From Diatrype stigma (Eukaryota > Ascomycota > Sordariomycetes > Xylariales > Diatrypaceae): a stretch of 64,000 nt of DNA. The notes beneath the pieces were generated by a model. That model had not been told where the DNA came from, searched no databases, and saw only the letters and a list, made by a program, of their open reading frames with translations. Positions 1-12,314 of this stretch are shown one piece after another. Where the stretch lies: NCBI GenBank assembly GCA_022225965.2, contig JAKJXP020000083.1:62001-126000 (forward strand). The letters are read 5' to 3'. Position numbers and translations under genes: made by a program. The stretch's first letter is position 1. Each line of letters starts with the position of its first letter.

Positions 1-910
1 AACCACACCAAAGACCACACCAAATCACACACACCACGCACCGCGCTCACTCAACTCACTCACTCACTCACCCACACCTCCCGCACCACACGCACACTCC
101 ACGATACTCTTGTCTATTATTAGAATCAACTGCATCTGGTTCAGCCCCATCGACCTGCACCAAGCTCCGACCGACATTGTCATTGTCATTGTCATTGATC
201 ACTGATTGTATCATCGGTACATGCTGCATTCGTACAATAGCTATAGTTTTTCTAGGCTTTCGGGACTACATGCCCACGTATTGTCTCTATCGTCTATAGG
301 ATTGAACATCGCTTGTTGTTGTTCGAGGAAGCACGAAGCCTACCCGGTCTGCCGGTCTACGTATTCTGGCTTCGCTTCATACTTAACATACTTAATCATC
401 CACCTCCCTGCCTCCCTGCCTCCCTACATACTTACATAACTACTAGCCTATCCTACCCGTACCCTGCCCTGTCCTGTCTATCCAGCTCAACCAACATAGA
501 CGATCCTGTTTCTTATTGCAAGGTTTTCAGGGACAATTGCCTTGCCTGTTCCAACCCTCCCCCGTTGTCGCTTGTGTCCGTTTCATGTTTTGGCTCGTCC
601 GCCTGTCACCATCTGCCTTAATATTTCACTGTCCGCCTCTTCCTTGTACGATCCCGCCATCGCCAGTGGCATCGACCAAACTGCGTGTCCCCTAATCTCA
701 CCATTGGTGTTGTCGCCCGATCCATATCATAGCCCAGCCTATATATGCGTGCTAGTACTGCTGTTCGACCGGAAGCTTCATTGTCACTGGGTTGGCTTGC
801 CAGAGCTATAACAGCCTTGCGCCCGGCACTTTGCGATCGGTCAGACGGAAGTTCCCTTCTGCTGTCTTCATTCGGCGCATTCTAGACGTTTGATCCTCAT
901 CGCAGTCAAG
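1..910 (+). promoter_or_regulatory. Upstream/5' leader region of the RlmA MADS-box gene
   Basis: No protein family is recognisable here. The first 90 bases are C/A-rich with CACT repeats, and 174-198 holds about four copies of a CATTGT hexamer. The rest is pyrimidine-rich, as is common in long fungal 5' leaders. Short ATG-initiated frames (for example from 313 and 542) precede the real start at 911 and could act as upstream ORFs if this stretch is transcribed, but nothing shows that they are used. Confidence 0.4.
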
Positions 911-2902
911 ATGGGGCGCAGAAAGATCGAGATCAAAGCTATCAAGGATGACAGAAACCGCTCTGTGTAAGCTTGGCCCCCTTCCCCTATCTGGCGTCTG
1001 ATGCTGGCGACTTCTGAGGTTGGCACTATTTTCGCTACCTCGTCCTCTTGCTGACGCGTGCGAATATCTACAGAACGTTTCTTAAGCGGAAAGGCGGCCT
1101 GTTCAAGAAGGCGCACGAGCTCTCCGTGCTCTGCTCCGTCGACGTGGCTGTTTTCATCTTCGGTCAAAACAAGAAGTTGTACGAATATTCTTCGAGTGAT
1201 ATGCGCGAGTTGATGCAAAAATATTATCATGTGCGTCTCCATACCCCCTGAGATGGAAATGTAGGAAGGAGAGCAGACATTGACTGAGATTCTATAGCAT
1301 GGCGCCCCACAGGAACACAAAGGCCCAGGAGACTTTCACGGAGGTGCGGATGACGATGACGACGAGGACGTCGATGGCACGCCCCCACGCGGTCTCGAAG
1401 GCTCCGTCGAGCCGCAAATGATGCCTCCTCAATACCCGGGCCAACCTCCATTCGCACGTCTGCATCACCACACACCTTCGGCCTCACCTCCCATCACCGG
1501 CATGGCTTATGTGCCGCGAGGCCATACCCCGCAACCGCAGATGGGATCCAGACCGTCGTCCAGAAATGATTTCCGTCGCCCTCCCAGTGTCAGCCAGCCA
1601 GGGGTACCCCAACCGCCTCCCGTGAACGGCTATGCCTTCATGCCTCAACCCGCCATTTACAATCCTCAGAACCAGGCTAACATGGCACACGGCATGCCAC
1701 ATCAACCGCACCCTCAATATCCATATCAGCCACCCCAGCCTCACCCCCAGATGCACTCGTACATCGAAGAGCAGCGCCGAGCATCCGTTCCTCCTAATTA
1801 TCCTCCGCAGAGCCAACCCGCGCGTCCGCATCCGTCACCGCCGCAAGCTCACCAACAGCAACTTCCTCCGCAGGCGTCCACCCATATGTCCCCTCCTCAG
1901 CCCCCACATCAACACATCGAACCGCCGCCGCCGCCCCAGGCCCAACACCAGCAGCAAATTGAGCCGCAAACCGAGCCTCAGCCGCCCCCCGCGCCGATGG
2001 AAGTTAAGCGTGAATCTCAAGAGAGAGCCAACCAGCCATTCTTGGATACGGCATCCGCCATCAAGAAAATACCGCAGCGCAAACAGCACAGTATTTTCAC
2101 TCCCATTGATGAGAACCGGTCGATCTTGTCGCAGCACCTCGCTTCCTTCGATAAGGAGTCCAGCACCAAGGATGATGGCAACAGTCGGGCACAATCGGTA
2201 GATGTCGGTGCAGTGGCGCGGACCAATGGTCATTCTTCCCCGCCGCCACCTCCGCAACGTTCCAACACTTCCGCTCTAGCAAATTCTCACGTCCCAACGT
2301 CCTCCCGTCCCGAGCCGACCTTTAGCCCCCCATCTCGTTCCAATAGTCTGAAGTCCGGTGGCGGTGCGAGGCCCCGCCTCAAGGTGCAAATCCCCGATGA
2401 ACAATCGGATGCTGGGAGTAATACCGCCGAGTCGAACACTTCCCCTCGTACTACAGCGGATCCGACACAGCGCAATGGGACGGAGCCTCAGAGCTCTGTG
2501 GTTGTTCTCCCTCCTCCTTCACCATCTGCTTCGGCTCTGCTCTCTGCTGGTGCCACGGGCCCTCCTAATCCATTCGCCCGACCAGCTCCCCATTCACAGA
2601 ACAATAGTAATATGAACATCGATACCCCTGTGTCCGCGCTTCCGTCACGTTTCCTCAACAACGAATTTCTACCTAGTCCGAGCAGTTTCTACCCGGAGTG
2701 GAACTTCCGGGGAAATGACAGCAACACTCTTCCCAGCCCGCTCAATTTTGCTACCCCGGTAGTCGGCTCCGGGCCTTCTTTTTTGAGGGATGACAACCCC
2801 CCTGGTACGAACAAGCGAAAGAGCCCGGAGATCAGCGCCTCCGGTCCTGCATCGGATGGACCAGAATCTGTTGAAGCCAAGAGAATCAAGGTCGATGGCT
2901 AG
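911..2902 (+). CDS. rlmA: RlmA/Rlm1-type (MEF2-class) MADS-box transcription factor
   Basis: Three exons, 911-966, 1074-1230 and 1298-2902, give a 605-residue protein. The splices GT|AAGC (967), CTACAG (1073), GT|GCGT (1231) and CTATAG (1297) keep the frame. Residues 1-71 are a complete MADS box plus MEF2-like extension, starting [19 protein letters not shown] and including [20 protein letters not shown]. The first intron falls inside the box. An acidic patch (DDDDDED, residues 84-94) follows, then a long P/Q/H/S-rich region with many SP/TP sites and a basic C-terminus (KRIKVDG). In fungi this family binds DNA as a dimer in the nucleus and is activated by the cell-wall-integrity MAP kinase (Slt2/MpkA). 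The SP/TP-rich tail fits that, but the kinase link is inference. The gene stands alone. Confidence 0.93.
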
Positions 2903-5745
2903 TCACCAACATATACTTCCCGGCGCTATGCTTCCTGGCGCTATTTTTCCCGGGGCTGGGAACTTTCAAGATTTCGTTCGATTTTGAGTCACAGTCCACT
3001 GTTACAGCATTTGACATATTAGAGCCTGGAAAAGCGATTTGGTGCTTGATTACGCATTTTGGATATAAACCAGTTATACCGATCAAATCACCGGGTCGCT
3101 AAGCTTTCCCTTCACCCGTTATCGGTCCGCATGGCATGGTGTCAGAGGCGCTGATTCGATTTCATCAATTCACTTCATTGTCTATTGTCCAGGCATCCCC
3201 TTTGGCCACAGCATGATATGATTTGATTTTTCCCTTTTTTTCCGGTTTGATTGTCCAGGGACGTGGGTGAATGAGAGATGCTGGGTTCTACGAGACGGGA
3301 TGGAGGATATGGCATTCGACCTCGTGTCATCGGCGTTTTTGCTTTCAGGGGACATCTGGCTAGGCGTTCAAGGCGTTATATTATTGGGCGGCAGCGAGTG
3401 TACCAATATCACTAAGTGAGAATCAATGAAAATTGGGAGTATTCTGGTATTTGCTTAAGCCGAGACTGAAACTAATTCGCCCGCCTGCATGTGCCCTCTT
3501 TGAAGATGCAAGTGATCCACGAGTGAATTGCACTCATAACTGCACCCATGACGTGCAGATAGATGCGAGTCGGTAAGTGTCCGCAAGATCAGCTCTACCA
3601 CATCCCGGTAGCTATAGTCTATCATTCTATATCTCCTCCGTGGGATCTTTCAGCTAGCACTACATAGTAAAGCCAAGGGAGATCCCAGCAGTACGTCTAT
3701 AGGGGGGATGGTGTCATTAGGTGATGCACTAATTCTGACTCGATCTAGCGTGGAAGTCAACAGCACCCGATTCCATTCTATAAGCGGAATCCATGTGCTG
3801 TTGCTGATAATGATATCCCGTCTTGGCTCTGCTTTCCACTCGCTGGGCCGCGGGCCGGACTTTACTTCTTCGGGGAACGATATTATACACGATCGCTGCT
3901 GCTACCGACAACCGACTACAACTTAGCATACGCACATATATATGTCAGATCGGCCGGGCCGGGCCAATCAATAGGGGGGGAGAGCTTTTCTTGCCGCGGC
4001 GGAGTGGGGGTGATACCCTACAAGAAGAAGAAAACTTCCTCCTTACCCCCCCCCCCTTTTTTTCCCTTTAATCTGTAGCGGGGTTGATCGGTTGACGCTG
4101 GGTCAACGTGGCCGGCTATCAACCGCGAAGGACAGCCCGGGGAGGCGAAGCCTCCTACTGATCTACCTAGCTAAGGTAAAGCGACGGTATAACTTAATAA
4201 GTTTATGTACCTGGATGACCCCAGTGCGTGTTTCTTCTAGAAGCGTAGCAGCGTAGCATCCATGCTTGAGTGAATGCAACGCTTACGTACATACGCACCT
4301 GCATATATATATCTGTACGTGTATACCCGGCTAAAGCTATATCGATATTGCTACTCTATATTTCCCTTACGTGAGCTACTTGCGTATAAGAATTGCTCTA
4401 CATAGTACAGAGCCGATTGCGGGTCTAGTGCGGCTATATCTACGTCGGTTATACGGTACCGTAGTCAATATAGCACCGGCTCACCGGGGAACCCGACGAG
4501 ACGACGGGCCAAATCCGCGGAGCGCAAGAGCTACGTAGTTCACATCATGAGATGGGGCTCAGTGGTCATCATGCCTACAGTGTAGTATATGGGATCTCTG
4601 CCTCGACAGCCTGCGCTGGATGCGCAGTCGGAGGCTTCGTTCATGGATCGACCCGACCCGAGATGCCATGTTAGCTCGTCCAGGCGACGCTGCATATGAT
4701 GGTTCTATTTAAGCACTGCATTGCTGTTGTTGGCCTATGCCGATCCGAGGCAGTGTCGCTTGCAACTCGCTATGGATCTCACGTCCGCTCCATAGATACA
4801 GTCCATGTAATAGTCAAGGTCCGCGTTCGCTGATATATGCAAACCGCGTTCTATAATGCGTGATTATTGCCACTTCGTCTACGCTCCCTAGAGATACAAT
4901 TATAGGAAAACGTAGTCTGAAATGGCGGCACCCTTGAGAGGCTTGCGCTCGAGTGAGAGAGGCGTGGCACTGGTACTATGGCAACATCGAAAGCATATTG
5001 AACATATAACACGCTGAAACCTGGGGGCGAAGGCAGCAAGTAAGCGAGTAGTCGGGTCCCTCGTCACACGGCGTGGGTTCCGAGCAAGCTTTACGCTGCC
5101 GGGGCGGAGACCGGGCTCTCGTGGTGCAGCGGCCAGCCTCCCGGGATAATCCCCCCATACCGTAGGATATATTCTTTTCTATGTCTATCCTTATTCTATT
5201 CTCCTGCTTTATTCGATTTCGTTTATTCAAAACCGGGACACGCAGCCTTAACAAGTGTATAGGATGAATACTCATTAGATTCCATACTAAGTGTCCAGCC
5301 AGAGGGCTGTAAGTAGGTACGTATCTCATATGTGTGACGAAAAATGCGGAACTTATTGGTGTTTTGCGACGGGTATACGATCATTATGGGCAAGACAGCG
5401 CGCTGCTGTGCTGGTGTCTCGAAATAGGGGTAACCATGTTATAGGGGTCGCGGACGGATCAATGGTGAGCGTGACGATCTACTTTGAAGCACAGCCACGT
5501 CGTAGCCTAACCAATCATGGAGCGGGCTGTGTACAACGTTGAATGGGTGTAACAAGTGATGGTTGGGACCATGGTGAAGAGTTATATAGAAGGGAATGAC
5601 GCTAGTACAAGACTGTGGTGGTAGAATTAAGGGAACGATATGCGAGTCGTAAAGCACGTTTTATTGTATGAAAATTCAAGCCCTTCATAAGGGACTGTCA
5701 CTGTTTCGTTCCGTTATCATGCTGAAAGATTCCTCCCGCTCCCAC
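2903..5745. other. Gene-free region after rlmA
   Basis: No frame in this 2.8 kb resembles a protein. The first 500 bases are probably the 3' UTR and terminator of rlmA. Small AT-rich palindromic stretches (4305-4460), a C12T7 homopolymer junction near 4048-4066 and G runs near 3976 are visible. No terminal repeats, transposase remnant or RNA gene was found. Confidence 0.5.
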
Positions 5746-6180
5746 CTACCCCGTTCGATCTAAATTGTTGGATGGCAGAACTAGACCCTCCTTTACAGGA
5801 TCCACACCCGATAATTCCCGGACGTTACCTTCCAGTATGCGAAGACTCCTATTCTTCATATCGAATCCTGATACCCGAAGCTTTGCTGAAAGGATTCGTG
5901 ATGCTTCCTTTTGTGCCAACAGGCGTTTCGCCAGCATATAGTACCTGTATCTTAGGAGATTACACAGCGTTATAGCATCATTATGGAGGCTTTCGAGCGC
6001 TATATCTCCCAGGTTCGCCGTAATAATTGAACATAGATCGCTTTCTGGAGGCAGATAAGAGCTCAAATAAAGTCGCTTTTCTTGGATGGGCCCAAGCCGA
6101 CAATAATGGCTACTTCCTGGGTTGAAATACCGAATGAATGCCTTTTCAGCCTCGGGGGTATTGTGACAAGGGCTTGTAGG
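5746..6180 (-). other. Possible C-terminal exon or relic of the NLR gene
   Basis: An open frame on the minus strand reads through residues such as EAEKAFIRYFNPGSSHYCRL and NLGDIALESLHNDAITLCNL before a stop at 5746. It lies just downstream of the NACHT gene on the same strand and looks like the helical C-terminal part often found after the NACHT and winged-helix regions of fungal STAND proteins. Its frame differs from that of the last assigned NLR exon. No donor/acceptor pair that I tried joins them convincingly. The best candidate is a donor near 6433 with an acceptor near 6137, both phase 0. It could be a true last exon, an alternatively spliced tail, or a decayed remnant. Confidence 0.35.
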
Positions 6181-6368
6181 GCTTGGAACGTATAGAACAA
6201 ATCAGCTTATAATTTTGTATGGTCTCAAGGAGCGTACTGAAGAGCTAAGATCTAGGAGACGTCGAAGGGAATTCGACGGAGTATTTATATACAGCAATTT
6301 GCAGGTACGTATCAGTACGTATCCTTTGTTTCCAGCTTCCGCGGCTTCCGCTGTTATAACTTCAATGG

Positions 6369-8816
6369 CTATATTAGGCAGGAGTGCATTCCAATACTTC
6401 CTGCAGCAAGGGATGAGGTGCATTCCAATACATTCTGCAGTTGGTGATAACTGCAGTTGTTGTTGGTCCGGAATGCCCCCGTGTGACAGGTATTCGTGAA
6501 TCGGGGATCGTACATATCGCAGCTAAATGTAAGACAGTACGCCTCTCTATCAAATATCCACTCTGAGTTGGTGCCTAGCGGATCTACGCTGAGCGCTTGC
6601 TTTACTACGCTCAAGGCGAATTCCGACATGGCCCTATCGGTTGGCAATGCGAAATAAGAAACCGGTGTCTGAAGTATCATTGACGAACTCAGGTATTCTG
6701 CTACGGTAAAGTGAGCCAAGCGCACGAACGATCTACTCTCACGACTTAACGACAGTTTCAGATATCGTGTAGCGTGGAGGCGAAGGAGCCGACCAAGCTT
6801 GTGTGTGGTGACGACTCCACGTTCATCAATGTCGACGGATATATTGACGAGACAGCCGCAAAGATCTTCCAAATCCTCTAGTCTGTACGTAGGCATACCC
6901 GAACCAGGATCAGATCGGTCAATATCATGTGCTACCGCTTGGAGTAGAACGCCTGCGTTGATGCCTTGATTATACATGTACGCATTATGGTGTTCATGTC
7001 CTAGAACCCAGAGAAGGACACAACGTACAAACGGGCGGTCGGTATCTGGAACCTTCTCGAATATTCGAAGGTACGTTTCGGCCAAGTCTTTAGGCAGGTC
7101 GTTAAGGGCAACTCGAACCTGCTGCTCGTTGCGAAGCCACTCAATGCTTCTTATTTGACATTCTGCCCAGCGGAACCTATCGCAAGATTTGATTAGTCCG
7201 TGTGCGTTTCACGTTGTACCTTGATAAGTGTTTCTCTGCGCACATGCAGTTTTGCAGGAATACGCTGTAGACTGCCGGAGTAGACCATGGAACGGTCTTT
7301 GACTCACATTCCATGAGCTCCATCAACTAGCTTATGCTCGATCTCAGGGAACAGATAATTCCATCGGCTTATGCGGCGGTTTGATGCAAGACTGGAACGA
7401 ACAAACGTTTTGATGTCTTCTGAGACTACTGAATTGTCCATCGGCAGGGATATTGACAACGCGGCGAATACGCTCTTGATGTCAAAATATGGACGGCTGC
7501 TTACCAAGAGCTTGATATTGCTAAAACGTATGTCCGTAGCCAATGTAGCAATCACCGTGAGCAAGTCGTCTCGCGGCTCACTCTCATCTACTGCATCAAT
7601 GATCACATAAAAACACTTAAACCTAGACAGCATAGCCTCGAGCGCGTTCTCGAGCTCTGATATACTAGGCTCGCATCCTTCGCGGTGTAGTTGCTCGAGT
7701 TCTCGTGGCACCCACTGTGATTTTCGACACAGTTGGCCAATAACCCATCGCACTGCAATATCTAGAGTTAGCAACTCTCTTGCTTATGTCTATTCCCGCC
7801 AATGACCCATGGTTATAGCTGCAAGGAGGATATGAGAACTACGAAAAGGGGCTTACGGAAAGGTTTAGCTTCATCTCTGCCATTGGAGTGGTGGCAGTAA
7901 TAGTAAGCCTGGCCACACTCAGGGTCGTCTTTGCAGATTTCCTTCAAGTGTTCGATGATGAATGAAAGCAGAACTGTTTTCCCAGCACCTGGGATGCCAG
8001 ATATCCAAAGAAATCGCCCAGGATCTTCGTTCTGTATCCACTTTTCCCAGTCGGGCGATTTGAATACCCAGGCGCTGGTATGGTTCTCATGTTTCCTGAA
8101 TGCCTCATTGTGTAGTGGTGATGGATCTGTACACTGTAGCCAATTTACGATGTCTTGTCGTTGTTTGTCTTGCAGCTGTAGGTTAGCTTGTATCATACTG
8201 AATATCATCTAGCAGAGCCCCTGAGGTATTACCTGTGACTACATAGTCTAGCTTTTGAATACCAGACTTGATCTCCTTGATATCATGCCTATGCAGAGAT
8301 AATGATCAGTCAGCGAGCTCAACCGATGGATATAGAGAGGAAAGGGCTAGCGTATGGACATCACAAGTGCAAGTCAGCTACTTACACAATATCGCCAGTA
8401 GTAGCCAAGAGCAAGGTCGACTTATGATGAGAGATTTCTGCGAGCAATTTCCTTGCCTTTGACTCTTTGAGCGGCCATGCCAATGTGGCCAACCTCCTTT
8501 TGCGTGTTGAAGCCGCTAGCTCTGCAAGATCCATAGAAAGTAAGTTTTCCAGCGTCGTGAGGCAACTCTGAATCGCTTCTACAGGGCCTCCCTTTCCAAA
8601 AAGGTCTGGTATCAATTTCATCGTATTGGGATGTAGATCGGCGGCACCCAAGCTTTCAAGGATGGCCTTTAAGGATACTGCTTCGCCCATGATCATCTGC
8701 ATGTCCTTGGGCGCATCTTTGACTGTTTCAACCCAGTATTTGCATGCGCGAATGATACGATCAGCGACTCCGATGAATGTTAAAACGCTAGCTCCAAGGG
8801 ATATGGGGTCTGCCAT
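6369..8816 (-). CDS. NACHT-domain STAND/NLR receptor (fungal NLR-like)
   Basis: Five exons on the minus strand, 8816-8386, 8288-8233, 8168-7857, 7752-7308 and 7176-6369, join in frame to 683 residues. Residues 1-140 (MADPISLGASVLTFIGVADR...) match the fungal STAND N-terminal helical domain. Walker A GIPGAGKT is at 220-227. Walker B is VIIDAVDE at 316-323, the sensor-like LLVSSRP is at 348-354, and GAHGMFRWAECQI is followed by a winged-helix-like part ending in RLAHFTVAEYLSS. Family members are signal-responsive NTPases involved in non-self recognition and regulated cell death. The ligand here is unknown. The last about 35 residues look like noise, so the C-terminal sensor repeats are missing, decayed or in an unassigned exon at 5746-6180. 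The neighbour upstream, 0.66 kb away on the same strand, is a kinase pseudogene. Confidence 0.8.
6384..6438. repeat. Short direct repeat in the NLR 3' end
   Basis: Two 21-base copies, 6384-6404 and 6418-6438, begin GTGCATTCCAATAC and differ at two positions, with starts 34 bases apart. A 34-base spacing is not a multiple of three. If the second copy arose by duplication it would shift the NLR reading frame exactly where the protein stops resembling the family. Confidence 0.6.
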
Positions 8817-9479
8817 ATTGAACTCAGCACGGTGAGGGAGGCGACCTCAACAGCTGCTTGTTTGGAATAAGTTTGGCATAGGTTGGGCACAGCTGTAGAA
8901 GTGCAGAAAGTTTAGGTGGCAACAATGTACTGAGTACTCTGCCGGTTTGAGTGGCGGAGTAGCTACGGGACTTCCCGACCCAATCGCAGGATATATCAAC
9001 TCCCGATGTGACACGAGGGGCTTTGACTTCTTAGCCGAGGCTGTGTTGACACCTGCATCAACTGCTTCACAGTCCTGGATTTCCTAATCCCCCCAGCCCC
9101 TGTTTTCCAGAGACCCCGGGTGATAGATGGCACTCTAAAGCTTGATATGGTTCTCGGTGATGGGTTGCTTCATCAAGGCTTGGGCCAAGAAGCATCATAA
9201 TAATAGAGCATTGCTCGAGTCTCGTGGAGAGATAGAGAGGGTTAATATGACGATTAACTAACCTGCCTAGATTCGTAAAGCTAAGCCAACACCAATCTGT
9301 TACATCTGCGTTCCTTGTCACTGCATCGACCCAAATATCCCCTATCCACCCCCCTCTCCTTCTAACCTTTCCTCCGGTTTCTTATTGATTATGACCACCG
9401 GGAACGGAGTATTGGTATGGGTAGGATTTGGCCTAGTAGTCTCGCGAGCGCTATGTAAGTGTAGGACAGAGCCATGAAA
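8817..9479. promoter_or_regulatory. NLR promoter region / kinase 3' region
   Basis: This 0.66 kb between two minus-strand genes holds no recognisable coding sequence. The part next to 8817 must contain the NLR promoter and the part next to 9479 the kinase terminator. No clear conserved motif stands out. Confidence 0.4.
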
Positions 9480-11055
9480 CTACCGCGCAAATGTCTTGTC
9501 CAATGCAAAGAACCTTGCAACGTTACGAACTGATCGTGAAAGCAGCGGGATGGATAGGAGCGCGAAACCTAGACCCCATGTGAAAATTCCTACCCGATGA
9601 GCTCCTAGGTATGCCGCAAAGTGCTTGAGGAGCTGACAGAATCTGTTCCTCACGGAAACTAGTCCCAGTCGGTCTATGTAGCTTGGCATGAACCACGGGT
9701 GTTGCAGAACTGCGTCGGCATCAAGTCTTTCAGCTGGGTCGTACGTGGCCATCTTCCGTACGAGATCGGTCATCATGAGGACCTCTTGTCGAGGCAGTCG
9801 GTAAGGGATAGGTTCATCTCACTTCTCGTATCCAGGGAGACCTTTCCCGTTTGCAGGCATGTAAGGGTTCTGCAACTCACGCCCGATGAGTGCCTCCAAA
9901 ACTTCGGTATACCCGGTTGATAGTGACAGAATCCATTTTTTCTGTTCTGCCAGTTTCGATGCTTTCCAGGACGCCGGTGATATCGGGCTGGAGCCTGCGC
10001 TCGTGTTGTGTTCTTCGCCCTCAAACTTCCAGGACCTGTCTGGGCTATCTTTCCATGCCGTGCGGTATGGCTCAGGCAAAGGGCCGAGCTTGATCTCCCA
10101 GTCGCGAACCATCATGCTAATTTCCGTACCGTTGACACAGAAGAGCAACTCGTTGCTCCAGACCTCGAAAATGGTGCATGCTAGCGACCAGATATCGCTT
10201 CCAAAAACCAGCTGTCGTCGTAGATAGCAGAAGCTCCGGGGCCGCGTAAATTGTCGGAATCCCAGTTGTTTGTACAGGCTCTGCTGCAAAAAAAGATTCC
10301 CCGAAATCGACGATCATTGGCTCCTCTGTAATAAAGCCAGCACACCAATCCCATTCCACGGGATTTACGCAGTACTTCGATGTGCTTGGACTGCAGACCT
10401 GACCTTGAAACTGTTCAAAAGGTATAATGGTGGACTCTACCTCATAAACGCCCTCATCCCCGTGATTGACAGTACCGGACGTTCCCATATCGATCTGACC
10501 GATTAGCTTCGTCATTGCGTCCCGACTGATGCCATCAATGCCCTCCAACTGCATCAAAATATTCCGTGGTCGAAAGTCTCCGTGGCATACACCACTATGG
10601 TGTAGGTAATGCATACCTTGGACCACCTTGCGGCACATCCCTTTCGCCCTAATGGGGGTTTCTTCTTCCTCAGGTTCAAGGCCGAGGTTCCGCCAGACCG
10701 ATACGTCGTAGCCGAGGACTGGCATCACGAAGCATAGGTGCCGGCCATTTGGGCCATCGATCCAGAACTCTTCAAGAGGAATCGCGATGTAGTGCTTTGC
10801 AAGTTCTTCGGTGGACGATCGGGCGGTCAGGTACCGAAGAGTCTGTAACTCTTGGCCCTTCAGAGATTGGTCTGCAGTGAAGATCTTCACAGCTCTCCAT
10901 TGCTTCGATTGCGACTCATGGCAGAGCCATACAATTAGGAAACCGCCGCTGCCAAGCTTATGGACCACTCCAAACCGCCCATCTAGGACATCGCCTAGAT
11001 GTACGGGGTGAAAGCCTCCTTGGCGGTACTTCTGTATGTCTTCGAGGTGTTCCAT
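9480..11055 (-). pseudogene. SRPK-like serine/threonine protein kinase, interrupted by a frameshift and a stop
   Basis: Starting from ATG 11055 the frame shows a near-complete SR-protein-kinase-like domain: glycine-rich loop GSGGFLIVW (35-43), catalytic VKIF lysine at K57, HGDFRPRNIL catalytic loop with HGD in place of HRD, DFGE, and AAPELL. After AAPELL the homology jumps by one base: FGSDIWSLACTIFEV is in the next frame. The change sits at a five-base homopolymer (A at 10203-10207 on the plus strand), and no intron fits there. Further on, GLPGYEK is followed by an in-frame TGA (9819-9821). The same frame then continues without a break through LVRKMATYDPAERLDADAVL (kinase subdomain XI) and a hydrophobic tail to the stop at 9480. 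Two independent lesions in an otherwise well-preserved kinase suggest a recent pseudogene. Sequencing error could explain the homopolymer but not easily both. SRPKs normally phosphorylate SR splicing factors. The expanded fungal SRPK-like paralogues have unknown roles. Confidence 0.8.
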
Positions 11056-12314
11056 ATTCGGTTATGCAGCAGTGATGCGTGGTGGTTAGAAAGCAGTTAT
11101 CGAGACATAGCCTGTTGGGAACGCCCTGATGATGTCTGCAGTGTAAAAGCATCAACCGGCCCTCAAGTGGCAAATTTGAAGATGACCAGTACCACGCCCG
11201 ACTGGGGAGGAGTATCAGCATATGTATGGAGTGAAAGACTATTATGTAGTTGAAAAGGTTTCGCCCGAATTCTAGCAGCAGCCTACGTACACGACATATT
11301 GATGTCAATAACCGAAAGCAAACAGAGCTTGTCCGACCCACCATTTCTGCTGGCCTACTGTGGTACTCGGTATGAGTCCTAAAGGTCCTGAAGATGCCGT
11401 GTCGTTATTGGGAATTTGACCCAATGATACATGTACGCCATTGAAATTATGTCAACAGCTGAACGTTACGTACGTCTAGTGTAACATATCGCTTTGTTGT
11501 AACATATAAACCATCATAGAAACGCCTTATGACCGTTCGGCAGCCACTATAGACAGCCAAATTTCTCCTGCCTGGGTCAGAGATTTTTTCCTTTTTCTTC
11601 TTTTCTTTTTGCTATTGACATGAACCAGACACCTTCTACCTTCGTATTGATGATGTAACCGGTTATGATATGTCTGAAAATCAAGAAATATAATCATAAC
11701 TGAAAGCACTTAATTTTTGTCGTAAAGGTCCAACAATAGTGTTTTGCCACTAGACTGCAAGAGAAATAGGGGGTCTTTGTCCTGTCGCAATATAGGGGCT
11801 AAATAGGAGCGCTCGGATTACATAATATGATGATTCCCGCCAGAAAGTACTAAAAGACGGGGGAAAAGAGCCCCGTCACATGGATACGTATGCCCGGAGA
11901 TGTATGTAAGGGGCATTATGCTTCTCAATTCTTGAGCTGATAGAATGTCTAGCCCTGACTAGCTGCATCATTTAACTACTCCTCCCTGAAGAGCTGAGCA
12001 CCGAATAATCCACCTAAACGGCCTTCTAAGTGTAATTAGGAAAGCATAAAGAACCATGTCAACCTGCTATGAAAACCTCTTGCTTTCTGTCTCTCTCTTT
12101 TAGAGAAAATAAAATGAATGAGCGAAGAAATTACGTATACATCTAGCAATCAAGTCCAAAAAGAAAGCCCGACCGAAAACACTAATCTCCTTTTTCTCCC
12201 GTTTTCGTTTGCTTGAGATATGTAATTCCGTAGCGCCTTGCTCAGCGCCGATAGTCCCAAGTTCACATCCATTACTCCATTTCCTTCTTTTCAGGCATAG
12301 CTCCTAACCTCAGG
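11056..12314. other. Intergenic region, kinase promoter and WSC-gene 3' region
   Basis: This 1.26 kb has no protein-like frame. It contains pyrimidine-rich tracts (11585-11615) and AT-rich sequence. It should hold the promoter of the kinase pseudogene at its left end and the 3' UTR of the WSC gene at its right end. Nothing else was recognised. Confidence 0.45.

Noticed and set aside
8169..8208. Alternative NLR start at ATG 8208
   Set aside because: The acceptor at 8169 joins exon 2 to DKQRQDIVNWL in perfect phase, so the in-frame ATG lies in the intron.
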